Part shown: positions 1-5,249 of the stretch, piece after piece
Position numbering within the stretch: position 1 is the first letter of the stretch
How the letters are laid out: each line of letters starts with the position of its first letter
NCBI GenBank assembly: GCA_035541855.1
Contig: DATKMM010000043.1
Span: 1-6,127 of the forward strand
From: JAJXYP01 sp035541855
Lineage (GTDB): Bacteria > Patescibacteriota > Minisyncoccia > UBA6257 > 2-01-FULL-56-20
Direction: 5' to 3'
DNA length: 6,127 nucleotides
The notes under the pieces: generated by a model
Seen by the model: the letters and a program-made list of their open reading frames with translations, nothing else
What the model was told of the DNA's origin: nothing
The model's database searches: none
Program-made: the position numbers and the translations under genes

Positions 1-147
1 CACTTCGTCGCTGCGCAACGCCTTGACCGTCGCGTTCGTCGCGACGGGCACGAGGGACGGCGTCAGCACCTCGCCGTGCGGCGTCCTCAAAACTCCCAAG
101 CGCGCCCTGCTCCGCCGCGACCGCTTCAAGATCGTGAACCCTATCAC
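1..147 (-). CDS. tgt: tRNA-guanine (queuine) transglycosylase, N-terminal fragment cut by window edge
   Basis: Reading the minus strand from a GTG at 147 gives 49 open codons running off the left edge. The peptide contains ARLGVLRTPHGEVLTPS and then VPVATNATVKAL, which match the conserved start of the Tgt family (usual form: R-x-G-x-L-x-T-x-H-G-x-x-x-T-P, then P-V-x-T-x-A-T-V-K). Tgt enzymes exchange guanine for a 7-deazaguanine base in the tRNA anticodon. The catalytic aspartates and zinc ligands lie beyond the window and cannot be checked. The in-frame stop TAG at 166-168 leaves GTG 147 as the only conventional start. An AGGA lies only one base before it, too close for a normal ribosome site. 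It follows the 81-codon gene by 7 bases, so the two are probably co-transcribed. The family call is confident; queuine versus another deazapurine substrate is not decidable. Confidence 0.85.
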   Translation of the reverse strand, partial: MIGFTILKRSRRSRARLGVLRTPHGEVLTPSLVPVATNATVKALRSDEV

Positions 148-154
148 GTCCTGG

Positions 155-400
155 TCACTGATCCCCTAATTTCCGTTCGCATTCCGCTATTTCGGCATCT
201 ACCCTCTCAAGCGTCGCCTGGATCCTGTCATGTTCGCCGCTATCCCCCGGGGCGCCTTCGCCGTAGACGCCGCCGTTACCGAGATTCCCCAGCTCCATCT
301 CCAACCTCTTCCGGTTCTCCCTGAGCTTTTCCAATTTCAACCTTAAAACATCAGGTTCATCGCCGATCTGCTCGCGGCTCGGAAAAAATCTCTCGAACAT
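155..400 (-). CDS. small charged helical-hairpin (coiled-coil) protein, function unknown
   Basis: An 81-residue soluble protein I do not recognise. Residues about 15-39 form a highly charged helix with leucines at 19, 23, 26, 33 and 37. A Gly-rich linker at about 40-56 follows, then a second amphipathic helix at about 57-79 with hydrophobic residues at 60, 64, 67 and 71. The pattern suggests an antiparallel coiled-coil hairpin. There is no signal peptide or membrane segment, and one cysteine (Cys74). The frame is supported by a perfect extended -10 promoter whose expected start point is the A of this ATG, and by a 7-base gap to tgt downstream on the same strand. AGGAG lies one base before ATG, too close for normal Shine-Dalgarno use. 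A role linked to tRNA modification is only a guess from position. An overlapping plus-strand frame at 76-324 is much less protein-like. Confidence 0.65.
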   Translation of the reverse strand: MFERFFPSREQIGDEPDVLRLKLEKLRENRKRLEMELGNLGNGGVYGEGAPGDSGEHDRIQATLERVDAEIAECERKLGDQ

Positions 401-406
401 ACTCCT

Positions 407-415
407 ATTATAGCA
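407..415 (-). promoter_or_regulatory. extended -10 promoter of the small protein-tgt operon
   Basis: The minus strand reads TGC-TATAAT from 415 to 407, a perfect -10 hexamer with the upstream TG of an extended -10. Six bases (AGGAGT) separate it from the ATG at 400, so the usual start point (+1 seven bases past the hexamer) falls on the A of ATG. No good -35 is seen; at 17-base spacing the sequence is TATACC. That region is the -10 of the opposing promoter. Confidence 0.7.
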
Positions 416-431
416 AATGCCGGACGCACGG

Positions 432-437
432 TATACT
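432..437 (+). promoter_or_regulatory. -10 promoter of the DUF2914 gene, leaderless spacing
   Basis: TATACT (5 of 6 to consensus) lies six bases before the ATG at 444, so the predicted +1 is the start codon itself. The base context upstream is CGG, so there is no extended -10 TG, and the -35 region is poor (TTATAG at 408-413, 18-base spacer). It overlaps the -35 region of the divergent promoter at 407-415. Confidence 0.6.
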
Positions 438-443
438 TAACGT

Positions 444-1547
444 ATGCCATCCCGCAAGGAGCTCCTGGCCCGCGCGCGCCGCTGGTACGCCCGCATCGAA
501 AAGCCGTTCTCGTCCATCTCGCTCATCGCCGGTTTCGTGTTCGACGCCATCGCCCTCCAGCGCGTCGACGAGTTCTGGGAGAACTTCTGGGTCGTCGTCC
601 ACCTCGCGATCGTCGTCACGTGCGCCCTGCTCATCAACCTGATGGACAACGCCGGCAGCGACGAGGAGAACCCGGAAAAGCTCCATTTCTGGCTCGTGAA
701 CGTCATGCAGTTCTTCTTCGGCGGCATTTTCTCCACCTTCCTCGTCTTCTATTTCCGGAGCGGCACCATCGTCGCGAGCTGGCCGTTCCTCGTCATCCTT
801 GCCGCCGCATTCATCGCGAACGAGCGCCTCAAGCGGCACTATGCCCGCCTGACGTTCCAGGTTTCGCTCATCTTCCTCTCCTTCTACGCCTTCGCCATCT
901 ATCTGATGCCGATCCTCCTGCACGAGATCAGCACCGCCGTATTCCTGCTTTCCGGCGCCGTGAGCATCGCGGCCATCGGCATCTTCATCGTCGTCCTGCG
1001 GATATTCTCGCGCGAGCGTTTCGCCGGCAGCAAATGGTACCTCCGGGGCTCCATCGCCGCCATCACCATCGCGGTGAACGCGCTCTATTTCCTGAACCTC
1101 ATCCCGCCCCTGCCGCTTTCGCTCAAGGACGCCGGCGTCTACCAGTCGCTCGTCGTGAACAGTCCGGGGAACTATACCGTCCAGGCGGAGGACCAGGGCC
1201 CGCTCGCATTCTTCGCCTGGAGCGAGACCCTGCACGTCGCCCCCGGCGCGCCGGTCTATGCCTACACCGCCATCTTCGCGCCGACCGCGCTCAGCACGAA
1301 CATCATCCATGAATGGCAATACTATGACGCCGCGCAGGGCGGATGGACGACGCGCGAGCGCATCACGCTCGCGGTGACCGGCGGCCGCGACGGCGGATGG
1401 CGCACCTTTTCCGAAGAACCGGCGCCCGCGGCCGGCCCATGGCGCGTGAACGTCGAAACTTCCCGGGGCGAGCTTATCGGGCAATTAAGGTTTAATATAA
1501 TAGTGACCAGCACGCCGGCCGCGCTGGCCACGGTCGCCATAGATTAA
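444..1547 (+). CDS. multi-pass membrane protein with C-terminal DUF2914 domain
   Basis: A 367-residue protein. After a basic N-terminus there are about six or seven hydrophobic segments (roughly 23-39, 47-67, 87-104, 108-125, 137-157, 163-186 and 202-220). A non-membrane C-terminal domain of about 145 residues follows. Its last part (about 285-352) has the DUF2914 layout: a Trp-led strand (HEWQYYD), a basic-aromatic stretch (GGWTTRERITLAV), a central GGWR, then GPWRVNVET and a final GQLRFNI strand. DUF2914 has no established biochemical role; the domain probably lies outside the membrane as a small beta fold. The ATG at 444 is set by the -10 box six bases upstream, and there is no ribosome site. 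The metal-handling gene follows after 19 bases and may be co-transcribed. A 358-codon frame on the opposite strand is a shadow of codon bias. Confidence 0.78.
   Translation: MPSRKELLARARRWYARIEKPFSSISLIAGFVFDAIALQRVDEFWENFWVVVHLAIVVTCALLINLMDNAGSDEENPEKLHFWLVNVMQFFFGGIFSTFLVFYFRSGTIVASWPFLVILAAAFIANERLKRHYARLTFQVSLIFLSFYAFAIYLMPILLHEISTAVFLLSGAVSIAAIGIFIVVLRIFSRERFAGSKWYLRGSIAAITIAVNALYFLNLIPPLPLSLKDAGVYQSLVVNSPGNYTVQAEDQGPLAFFAWSETLHVAPGAPVYAYTAIFAPTALSTNIIHEWQYYDAAQGGWTTRERITLAVTGGRDGGWRTFSEEPAPAAGPWRVNVETSRGELIGQLRFNIIVTSTPAALATVAID
1496..1501 (+). promoter_or_regulatory. possible internal promoter for the ferritin-VIT gene
   Basis: A perfect TATAAT lies in an AT-rich patch in the last 18 codons of the DUF2914 gene. 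Expected +1 is near 1508, giving a leader of about 59 bases before the ATG at 1567. The best -35 is weak (TTATCG at 1474-1479, 16-base spacer) and there is no extended TG. The box also encodes Asn-Ile-Ile of the DUF2914 domain, so it may be a coincidence of coding sequence. Confidence 0.35.
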
Positions 1548-1566
1548 CCCTTATCACCCTGCTACC

Positions 1567-2445
1567 ATGCCGACGGAATACCTCGCCCGCGCCAAAAACG
1601 AACTGACCGAACACCTGGTCTACCACCAGCTCGCTTTGCGCGAAAAGAACCCGGAAAACCGGGCGCTGCTCGAACACCTCTCCGCGCAGGAAAAGTCGCA
1701 TTACGAGTTCTGGAAAAAGCTCGCCGGCGGCGGCGAGGTCAGGCCGTACGCCGCGAGCCGGTACGGCGTCCCGCTTCTCCGGACCGTCTTTGGCGTCACC
1801 TTCATCACGAAATTCCTCGAATCGCACGAGGAGGATTCGGTCGCGACCTACGAACGGATGCTTGGCGAGATCCCCGAAGAACACCGTCCGCGCCTCCGCG
1901 AGATCATCGAGGACGAACGGAACCACGAACGGTCGCTCATCAGCGGGCTCGCGGAAAAACGCGTCGCATACGTCGGCTTCATCGCGCTCGGCCTCGCCGA
2001 CGCCATCGTCGAGATCACCGGCGTCCACGCCGGCTTCCTCGGCGTCACCGGTTCCACGCTCATCGCCGGCATTTCCGGCGTCATCGTCGGCTTCGCGGCG
2101 GCGATCTCCATGGGCTCGGCCGCCTACCTCCAGGCGAAGCAGGACGCCGGGCGTTCCGCCATCACTTCCGCCTTCGTCACCGGCATCTCCTACCTCTGCT
2201 CGGTCGTCGTCCTGGCGCTCCCCTACTTCCTCATCCGCACCATGCTCACCGCGTTCGCCGTCTCCACGTCGGCCGGCCTCGTGCTCCTCGCGACCTTCAC
2301 GTTCTACGGCGCCGTCCTCTTCGACCGGAAGTTCCCGCACGAGTTCGCCGAATCCGCATCGCTCATGCTCGGCACCGCGCTCGCGACCTTCCTGCTCGGC
2401 AACGTCATCGGCGGCATTTTCCACCTGACGCCGAACAGCTTCTGA
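1567..2445 (+). CDS. ferritin-like domain fused to VIT1/CCC1-type metal transporter (MbfA-like)
   Basis: A 292-residue fusion. The N-terminal half (about 1-128) is a four-helix ferritin/rubrerythrin-like domain with plausible di-iron ligands: Glu15, Glu42-x-x-His45 (EKSHYE), Glu85/Glu88/Glu89, and Glu117-x-x-His120 (EDERNHE). The C-terminal half (about 130-287) has five hydrophobic segments and VIT/CCC1 signatures: GLADAIVEITGVHAG in the first helix, with the buried Asp and Glu of the family, and AAISMGSAAYLQAKQ at the end of the second. Known members of this architecture (MbfA, Er-VIT) export or sequester Fe2+ or Mn2+, with the ferritin-like domain sampling cytosolic metal; dimers form the pore. 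I infer metal detoxification here. The start has no ribosome site (CCCTGCTACC precedes ATG). The gene lies 19 bases after the DUF2914 gene. The exact metal cannot be told from sequence. Confidence 0.88.
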   Translation: MPTEYLARAKNELTEHLVYHQLALREKNPENRALLEHLSAQEKSHYEFWKKLAGGGEVRPYAASRYGVPLLRTVFGVTFITKFLESHEEDSVATYERMLGEIPEEHRPRLREIIEDERNHERSLISGLAEKRVAYVGFIALGLADAIVEITGVHAGFLGVTGSTLIAGISGVIVGFAAAISMGSAAYLQAKQDAGRSAITSAFVTGISYLCSVVVLALPYFLIRTMLTAFAVSTSAGLVLLATFTFYGAVLFDRKFPHEFAESASLMLGTALATFLLGNVIGGIFHLTPNSF

Positions 2446-2457
2446 CGCCGCGCCCTT

Positions 2458-2466
2458 TGGTATAAT
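2458..2466 (+). promoter_or_regulatory. extended -10 promoter of the FN3 surface protein, leaderless spacing
   Basis: TGG-TATAAT is a perfect extended -10. Six bases (AAATTC) follow before the ATG at 2473, so +1 is expected on the start codon. The -35 region is weak (TTCTGA at 2440-2445, 15-base spacer) and overlaps the stop of the ferritin-VIT gene. Confidence 0.7.
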
Positions 2467-2472
2467 AAATTC

Positions 2473-4029
2473 ATGAAAACCAAATATCTCGGGGCGGTTT
2501 TAGCCGTCGGCTTCGCGTGCCTGGTCGCGGCGCGGCAGGCCAGGGCGCAGACGGCGGCGGTCCTTCCGGCGGCGCCGGCCAGCATCAGCGCGTCGGCCCT
2601 CGCGAACGGGACGGTCAACGTTTCATGGGCCCAGGCCACCGATACGGCGCTCGCCGGCTACTACCTCTACCGGAACGGCGCCTTCATCGCGAGCATCCCC
2701 GGCTATACCTATTACATCGACGCGCCGGCAAGCGGCGTCTATTCCTATACCGTTTCCTCGTATGACATTTACGGGAACATCTCGCCCCAAACCACCCCCA
2801 CGGCGGCGCTCTCCGTCGTCGGCGACACCATACCGCCGACCGCACCAACCGACCTTGTCGCCACCCCGTCCTCATCCTCCATCCAGCTCTCCTGGGGCGC
2901 TTCGACCGACAACGTCGGCGTGGTCGGCTACTATATTTCCCGCAACGGCATCCGGATACAGACCACGAACCCCATCTCCGGGACAACCTACACCGACACC
3001 GGCCTCGCGACCGGCGTGGCGTACACCTACAGCGTGATCGCCTATGACGCGGCGAGGAACACCTCCGCGCCGGTGAACATCTCCGCGACCACCCTGCTCG
3101 ACACCCAGCCGCCGAGCGTACCGGCCGGCGTCATGGCGGCGGCCGCTTCCCCCACCCAGATCAACCTTACCTGGCAGCCGTCGTACGACAATGTCCAGGT
3201 CAGCGGCTACGCCATCTACCGTAACAGCACGCTGGTCACAGACACGAACACCACTTCGACCTCGTACTCCGACACCGGCCTCACGCCGCAGACAACCTAT
3301 TCCTACCGCGTCGCCGCGTATGACGAGGTCGGGAATGCGTCCGCGCAAAGCCTGCCGCCGGTCTCGGCGACGACCATGCCGCAGGACTTCACGCCGCCCT
3401 CGACGCCGCCGGGCGTCACGGTGACCGCGACCTCGCCCACCGCCGTGACGATCGCGTGGCAGCCGTCCACGGACAACGTCGCCGTCGCCGGATACTACGT
3501 CTACCGCGACAGTTCCGAGATCGCGACCCTCCCCTCTAGCACGTTGAACTACCAGGATTCCGGCCTCGCGACCGGCACGGCCTATCTTTACACCGTCGCC
3601 GCGTACGATACCTCGAACAATATCTCGCCCATCGCCGGCCACTGGGTCACCACCCCCGCGAACGCGGCGGCCATACCGGCAGCTCCGGCAGCACCTGCCG
3701 CGCCAACCACAGCACCGACCACGACGCCGGCACCGGCAACACCGTCGGGCGCTCCGGCGCCGGCGCCGGTGAGCACCCCTCCCTATACCTTCACTGCCAC
3801 CCTCTCCATCGGTTCGACCGGCACCGCCGTGCAGGCGCTCCAAACCTTCCTGATCGCCCAGGGAGACCTCGGCCCGGCCTACGCGACCGGATATTTCGGT
3901 TCGCTCACCCAGGCCGCCGTCCAGAAGTTCCAGTGCGCGGAGGACATCGTCTGCTCGGGCAGCCCCGCCGCGACCGGCTGGGGAACGCTCGGACCAAAAA
4001 CAAGGAAATCAGTCAACGCCTTGGAATAA
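2473..4029 (+). CDS. secreted protein: four FN3 domains, Pro/Ala linker, peptidoglycan-binding domain
   Basis: A 518-residue exported protein. Residues 1-25 form a signal peptide (MKTK, a hydrophobic core, then ARA before Gln26). Four fibronectin type III domains follow, at about 33-117, 121-207, 213-302 and 308-395. Each has a Trp on the B strand (SW or TWQPS) and the pattern D(N)xxxxGYxxYRN, and ends with xYxYxVxAYDxxxNxS. Domains 2-4 share TDNV/YDNV and a TGL turn. Residues about 396-437 are an Ala/Pro/Thr linker. The last 77 residues (442-518) are a peptidoglycan-binding domain of the PG_binding_1 type: LSIGSTGTAVQALQTFL, TGYFGSLTQAAVQKFQ, and a closing GTLGPKTRKSV. Cys488 and Cys494 could form a disulfide. 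No catalytic domain is present, so it is probably a wall-anchored display or adhesion protein; that role is inferred. The start is fixed by the promoter six bases upstream. Confidence 0.9.
   Translation: MKTKYLGAVLAVGFACLVAARQARAQTAAVLPAAPASISASALANGTVNVSWAQATDTALAGYYLYRNGAFIASIPGYTYYIDAPASGVYSYTVSSYDIYGNISPQTTPTAALSVVGDTIPPTAPTDLVATPSSSSIQLSWGASTDNVGVVGYYISRNGIRIQTTNPISGTTYTDTGLATGVAYTYSVIAYDAARNTSAPVNISATTLLDTQPPSVPAGVMAAAASPTQINLTWQPSYDNVQVSGYAIYRNSTLVTDTNTTSTSYSDTGLTPQTTYSYRVAAYDEVGNASAQSLPPVSATTMPQDFTPPSTPPGVTVTATSPTAVTIAWQPSTDNVAVAGYYVYRDSSEIATLPSSTLNYQDSGLATGTAYLYTVAAYDTSNNISPIAGHWVTTPANAAAIPAAPAAPAAPTTAPTTTPAPATPSGAPAPAPVSTPPYTFTATLSIGSTGTAVQALQTFLIAQGDLGPAYATGYFGSLTQAAVQKFQCAEDIVCSGSPAATGWGTLGPKTRKSVNALE
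2569..3657 (+). repeat. tandem array of four FN3-coding units (about 85-90 codons each)
   Basis: Units lie at about 2569-2823, 2833-3093, 3109-3378 and 3394-3657. They are related in protein sequence. The clearest nucleotide match is the TGGCAGCCGTC stretch shared by units 3 and 4 (3173 and 3459). Unit 1 is the most divergent: it lacks the TDNV motif and the Pro-Pro linker start seen in units 2-4. This is an old internal duplication, not a recent one. Confidence 0.75.
3661..3783 (+). repeat. low-complexity Ala/Pro/Thr linker coding stretch
   Basis: This codes for about 41 residues rich in Ala, Pro and Thr (for example PAAPAAPAAP), between the last FN3 unit and the peptidoglycan-binding domain. 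Such linkers are extended, protease-exposed spacers in wall proteins and are prone to length change. Confidence 0.7.
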
Positions 4030-4048
4030 CCCTTGTTTTTGCTATACT
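4021..4048 (+). promoter_or_regulatory. promoter of the HU gene (-35 and extended -10)
   Basis: TTGGAA at 4021-4026 (4 of 6) and TATACT at 4043-4048 (5 of 6) are separated by 16 bases, with TG at 4040-4041 making an extended -10. It is the only promoter in the window with a recognisable -35, fitting a highly expressed gene. The -35 overlaps the last codons of the FN3 gene. Expected +1 is near 4055, giving a leader of about 37 bases to the HU start at 4092. Confidence 0.7.
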
Positions 4049-4050
4049 TA

Positions 4051-4095
4051 ATGAAAGGAAACCAAAGGTCGGAAAATTTTACGAAATTGCTATGA
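4051..4095 (+). CDS. possible 14-residue leader frame overlapping the HU start
   Basis: A short frame, MKGNQRSENFTKLL, begins at ATG 4051. Its TGA stop (4093-4095) overlaps the HU ATG (4092-4094) as ATGA, the classic arrangement for translational coupling. Against it, ATG 4051 lies only two bases past the -10 box, so a transcript starting at the usual distance (near 4055) would lack this start codon. It could only be used from an upstream start point or by read-through from the FN3 gene. The composition is AT-rich, unlike the neighbours, and it may be chance. Confidence 0.25.
   Translation: MKGNQRSENFTKLL
4069..4084 (+). promoter_or_regulatory. imperfect palindrome in the HU leader
   Basis: TCG-G-AAAATTTT-A-CGA is a 16-base inverted repeat with one mismatched pair, ending eight bases before the HU start. 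It could be an operator or a weak leader hairpin. It could also simply reflect the AT-rich leader. No known operator is recognised. Confidence 0.2.
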
Positions 4096-4367
4096 ACAAA
4101 AAGGGATTGATCGAAGCGGTCATGAAGGCCGCGGAGATCGATACGAAAGCAGCGGCAGAGCGGGCGGTTGATGCCGTTTTCGACACGATCGTGAAGACGA
4201 TGGGCCACGGCGAGGAGGTCGCGGTCACGGGATTCGGCACGTTCCGCGTCGCCAAGCGCGCCGCGCGCGAGGGCCGGAACCCGAAGACGGGCGAAAAGAT
4301 ACAGATCAAAGCGTCCATCAAGCCGAAGTTCCGCGCCGGAAAGCTTCTGAAGGAAGCCGTGCTGTAA
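4092..4367 (+). CDS. hup: HU-family DNA-binding protein
   Basis: A 91-residue protein of normal HU/IHF length that binds and bends DNA as a dimer in the nucleoid. It begins MNKKGLIEAV, the typical first helix. The signature GFGTFRVAKRAAREGRNPKTG spans about 47-67, including the arm-tip Arg-Asn-Pro (62-64) whose proline intercalates in DNA. It ends with the KPKFRAGKLLKEAV helix. The same frame is open upstream to 3933, but ATG 4092 gives the exact family N-terminus. No Shine-Dalgarno stands at the right distance; the nearest purine run (AAAGG at 4064-4068) is about 23 bases away. Its own promoter precedes it and a strong terminator follows, so it is probably monocistronic. HU versus IHF-like cannot be settled, but HU is more likely for a single homodimeric protein. 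Confidence 0.95.
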   Translation: MNKKGLIEAVMKAAEIDTKAAAERAVDAVFDTIVKTMGHGEEVAVTGFGTFRVAKRAAREGRNPKTGEKIQIKASIKPKFRAGKLLKEAVL

Positions 4368-4371
4368 GCAG

Positions 4372-4387
4372 GAAAAGGATCCTTTTC
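4372..4387. repeat. perfect 16-base palindrome just after the HU stop
   Basis: GAAAAGGATCCTTTTC is exactly self-complementary and starts five bases after the HU stop codon. As RNA it can fold as a six-pair stem with a GATC loop. It may protect the HU mRNA 3' end, assist termination or be a binding site. It lies seven bases before the main terminator stem. Confidence 0.55.
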
Positions 4388-4393
4388 TTACCG

Positions 4394-4423
4394 AAAAACC
4401 CCGCCATCCCCGGCGGGGTTTTT
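4394..4423. terminator. bidirectional intrinsic terminator between convergent genes
   Basis: AAAAACCCCGCC and GGCGGGGTTTTT form a perfect 12-pair stem around the six-base loop ATCCCC. There is a U run for transcripts from either strand. It ends HU on the plus strand and the secreted helical protein gene on the minus strand, whose stop is 16 bases away. Confidence 0.93.
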
Positions 4424-4439
4424 CTAGCAATTTGCGTGT

Positions 4440-5234
4440 CTACTGCCCCGCGGCCGGCAGGAGCGTCTGGATGAGGCCGTTCAGGTCGGAGAACTTCTGA
4501 TAGGTTCCGGCGAGCGTCTGGAGGGACTGCCGGATGAGCGTGAGCGACTGGTTGGGCGCCTGGAACTGCTGGAGCGCCGCGAACGCGGCGGCATTCCCGT
4601 TCCCGGCCTGTTCGAGCGAGGCCTGGGCGGCGCTGTAGCTCGCCTGGAGCTCGTTGTTCTGCGAAGCGGTCTCGATGAGGTCCACCACGCGCCCGGTCTG
4701 GGTCAGGCGGTTTTGCGCCGTTTCAAAGAGCGGCTGGTTTTCGGACCACAGGATAAGGTTGTTCGCCTCCCCTTCGAGGGGCGCGTAGTTCGCCGCGCGC
4801 CAGGCCAGCACGTCGCGGGCGACCGCTTCCGTGCCGCTGATACCGGCATCGGCCAGCTTGCCGGATTCCGTATTGTAAAAATTCACCGCGTCGTCCAGTT
4901 TGTCCGAAACCTGCGACTGGACCGTCGCCGCCGCGCCCGTCATCGCCGTCCCGTTGAGCGACTGCTGCAGCGCCTGGGCATCGCTTATGGCGCACGCCAG
5001 CGTCTCGCCGAGCAGCTGCTTCCGGAGCGCGAGCTCCTGGCCCAGCTCCTGCGCGGGGGTCAGGTCGGGATTCGTCTGGATGGCCTGGAGCGCCGCGAAG
5101 TCAGCCGCGGAGGGCGTGCAATCATCGCCGCCGGAAGCCTGCGCCGGCGGCGCGGTCTGCGCATGCGCCGCGCTCCCCGCGAAAGCGGATGCGAAGACGG
5201 ATCCCGCCAGGAATATGGTTGCGATTTTTTTCAT
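4440..5234 (-). CDS. secreted alpha-helical protein, third gene of the sigma-factor operon
   Basis: A 264-residue exported protein I cannot assign to a characterised family. It has a clear signal peptide (MKK, a hydrophobic core, AHA before Gln26). The mature part is almost wholly helical, rich in Ala, Gln, Leu and Asn, with amphipathic stretches at about 43-95, 104-130 and 135-258. A distinctive central block runs from DDAVNFYNTES (114-124) through VLAWRAANYAPLEG (142-155) to NLILWSENQPLFETA (159-173). Cys39 and Cys81 are the only cysteines and could pair. There is no catalytic motif, wall anchor or membrane helix beyond the signal. It starts 15 bases after the putative anti-sigma gene with no ribosome site, so it depends on that transcript. 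A periplasmic/extracellular sensor or effector role is inferred from context only. Related secreted hypothetical proteins seem familiar from Parcubacteria, but this needs a search. Confidence 0.8.
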   Translation of the reverse strand: MKKIATIFLAGSVFASAFAGSAAHAQTAPPAQASGGDDCTPSAADFAALQAIQTNPDLTPAQELGQELALRKQLLGETLACAISDAQALQQSLNGTAMTGAAATVQSQVSDKLDDAVNFYNTESGKLADAGISGTEAVARDVLAWRAANYAPLEGEANNLILWSENQPLFETAQNRLTQTGRVVDLIETASQNNELQASYSAAQASLEQAGNGNAAAFAALQQFQAPNQSLTLIRQSLQTLAGTYQKFSDLNGLIQTLLPAAGQ

Positions 5235-5249
5235 ATATATCGCCGCGCG

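Noticed and set aside
76..324. 82-codon plus-strand frame over the small-protein/tgt junction
   Set aside because: Pro/Arg-rich, without promoter. It overlaps the Tgt N-terminus and the helical small protein on the other strand.
408..1484. 358-codon minus-strand frame opposite the DUF2914 gene
   Set aside because: Its product is a run of Asp, Glu, Arg and Gly with no fold. It mirrors the strong third-position GC bias of the real membrane-protein gene.
1492..2424. 310-codon minus-strand frame opposite the ferritin-VIT gene
   Set aside because: Same antisense artefact of GC-rich codons. The plus strand carries clear family motifs and membrane helices.
2515..2526. Cysteine in the FN3 protein signal peptide as a lipobox
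   Set aside because: The residues before Cys16 are GFA, not the Leu-x-Ala/Gly pattern, and a good AxA signal-peptidase I site follows at 23-25.
3661..3783. Repetitive GC-rich stretch as a CRISPR or intergenic repeat
   Set aside because: It is in frame within the FN3 gene and codes for an Ala/Pro/Thr linker; no regular spacer structure exists.
2872..3843. 323-codon minus-strand frame opposite the FN3 gene
   Set aside because: Arg/Gly-rich low-complexity product; the repeats in it only mirror the FN3 units on the plus strand.
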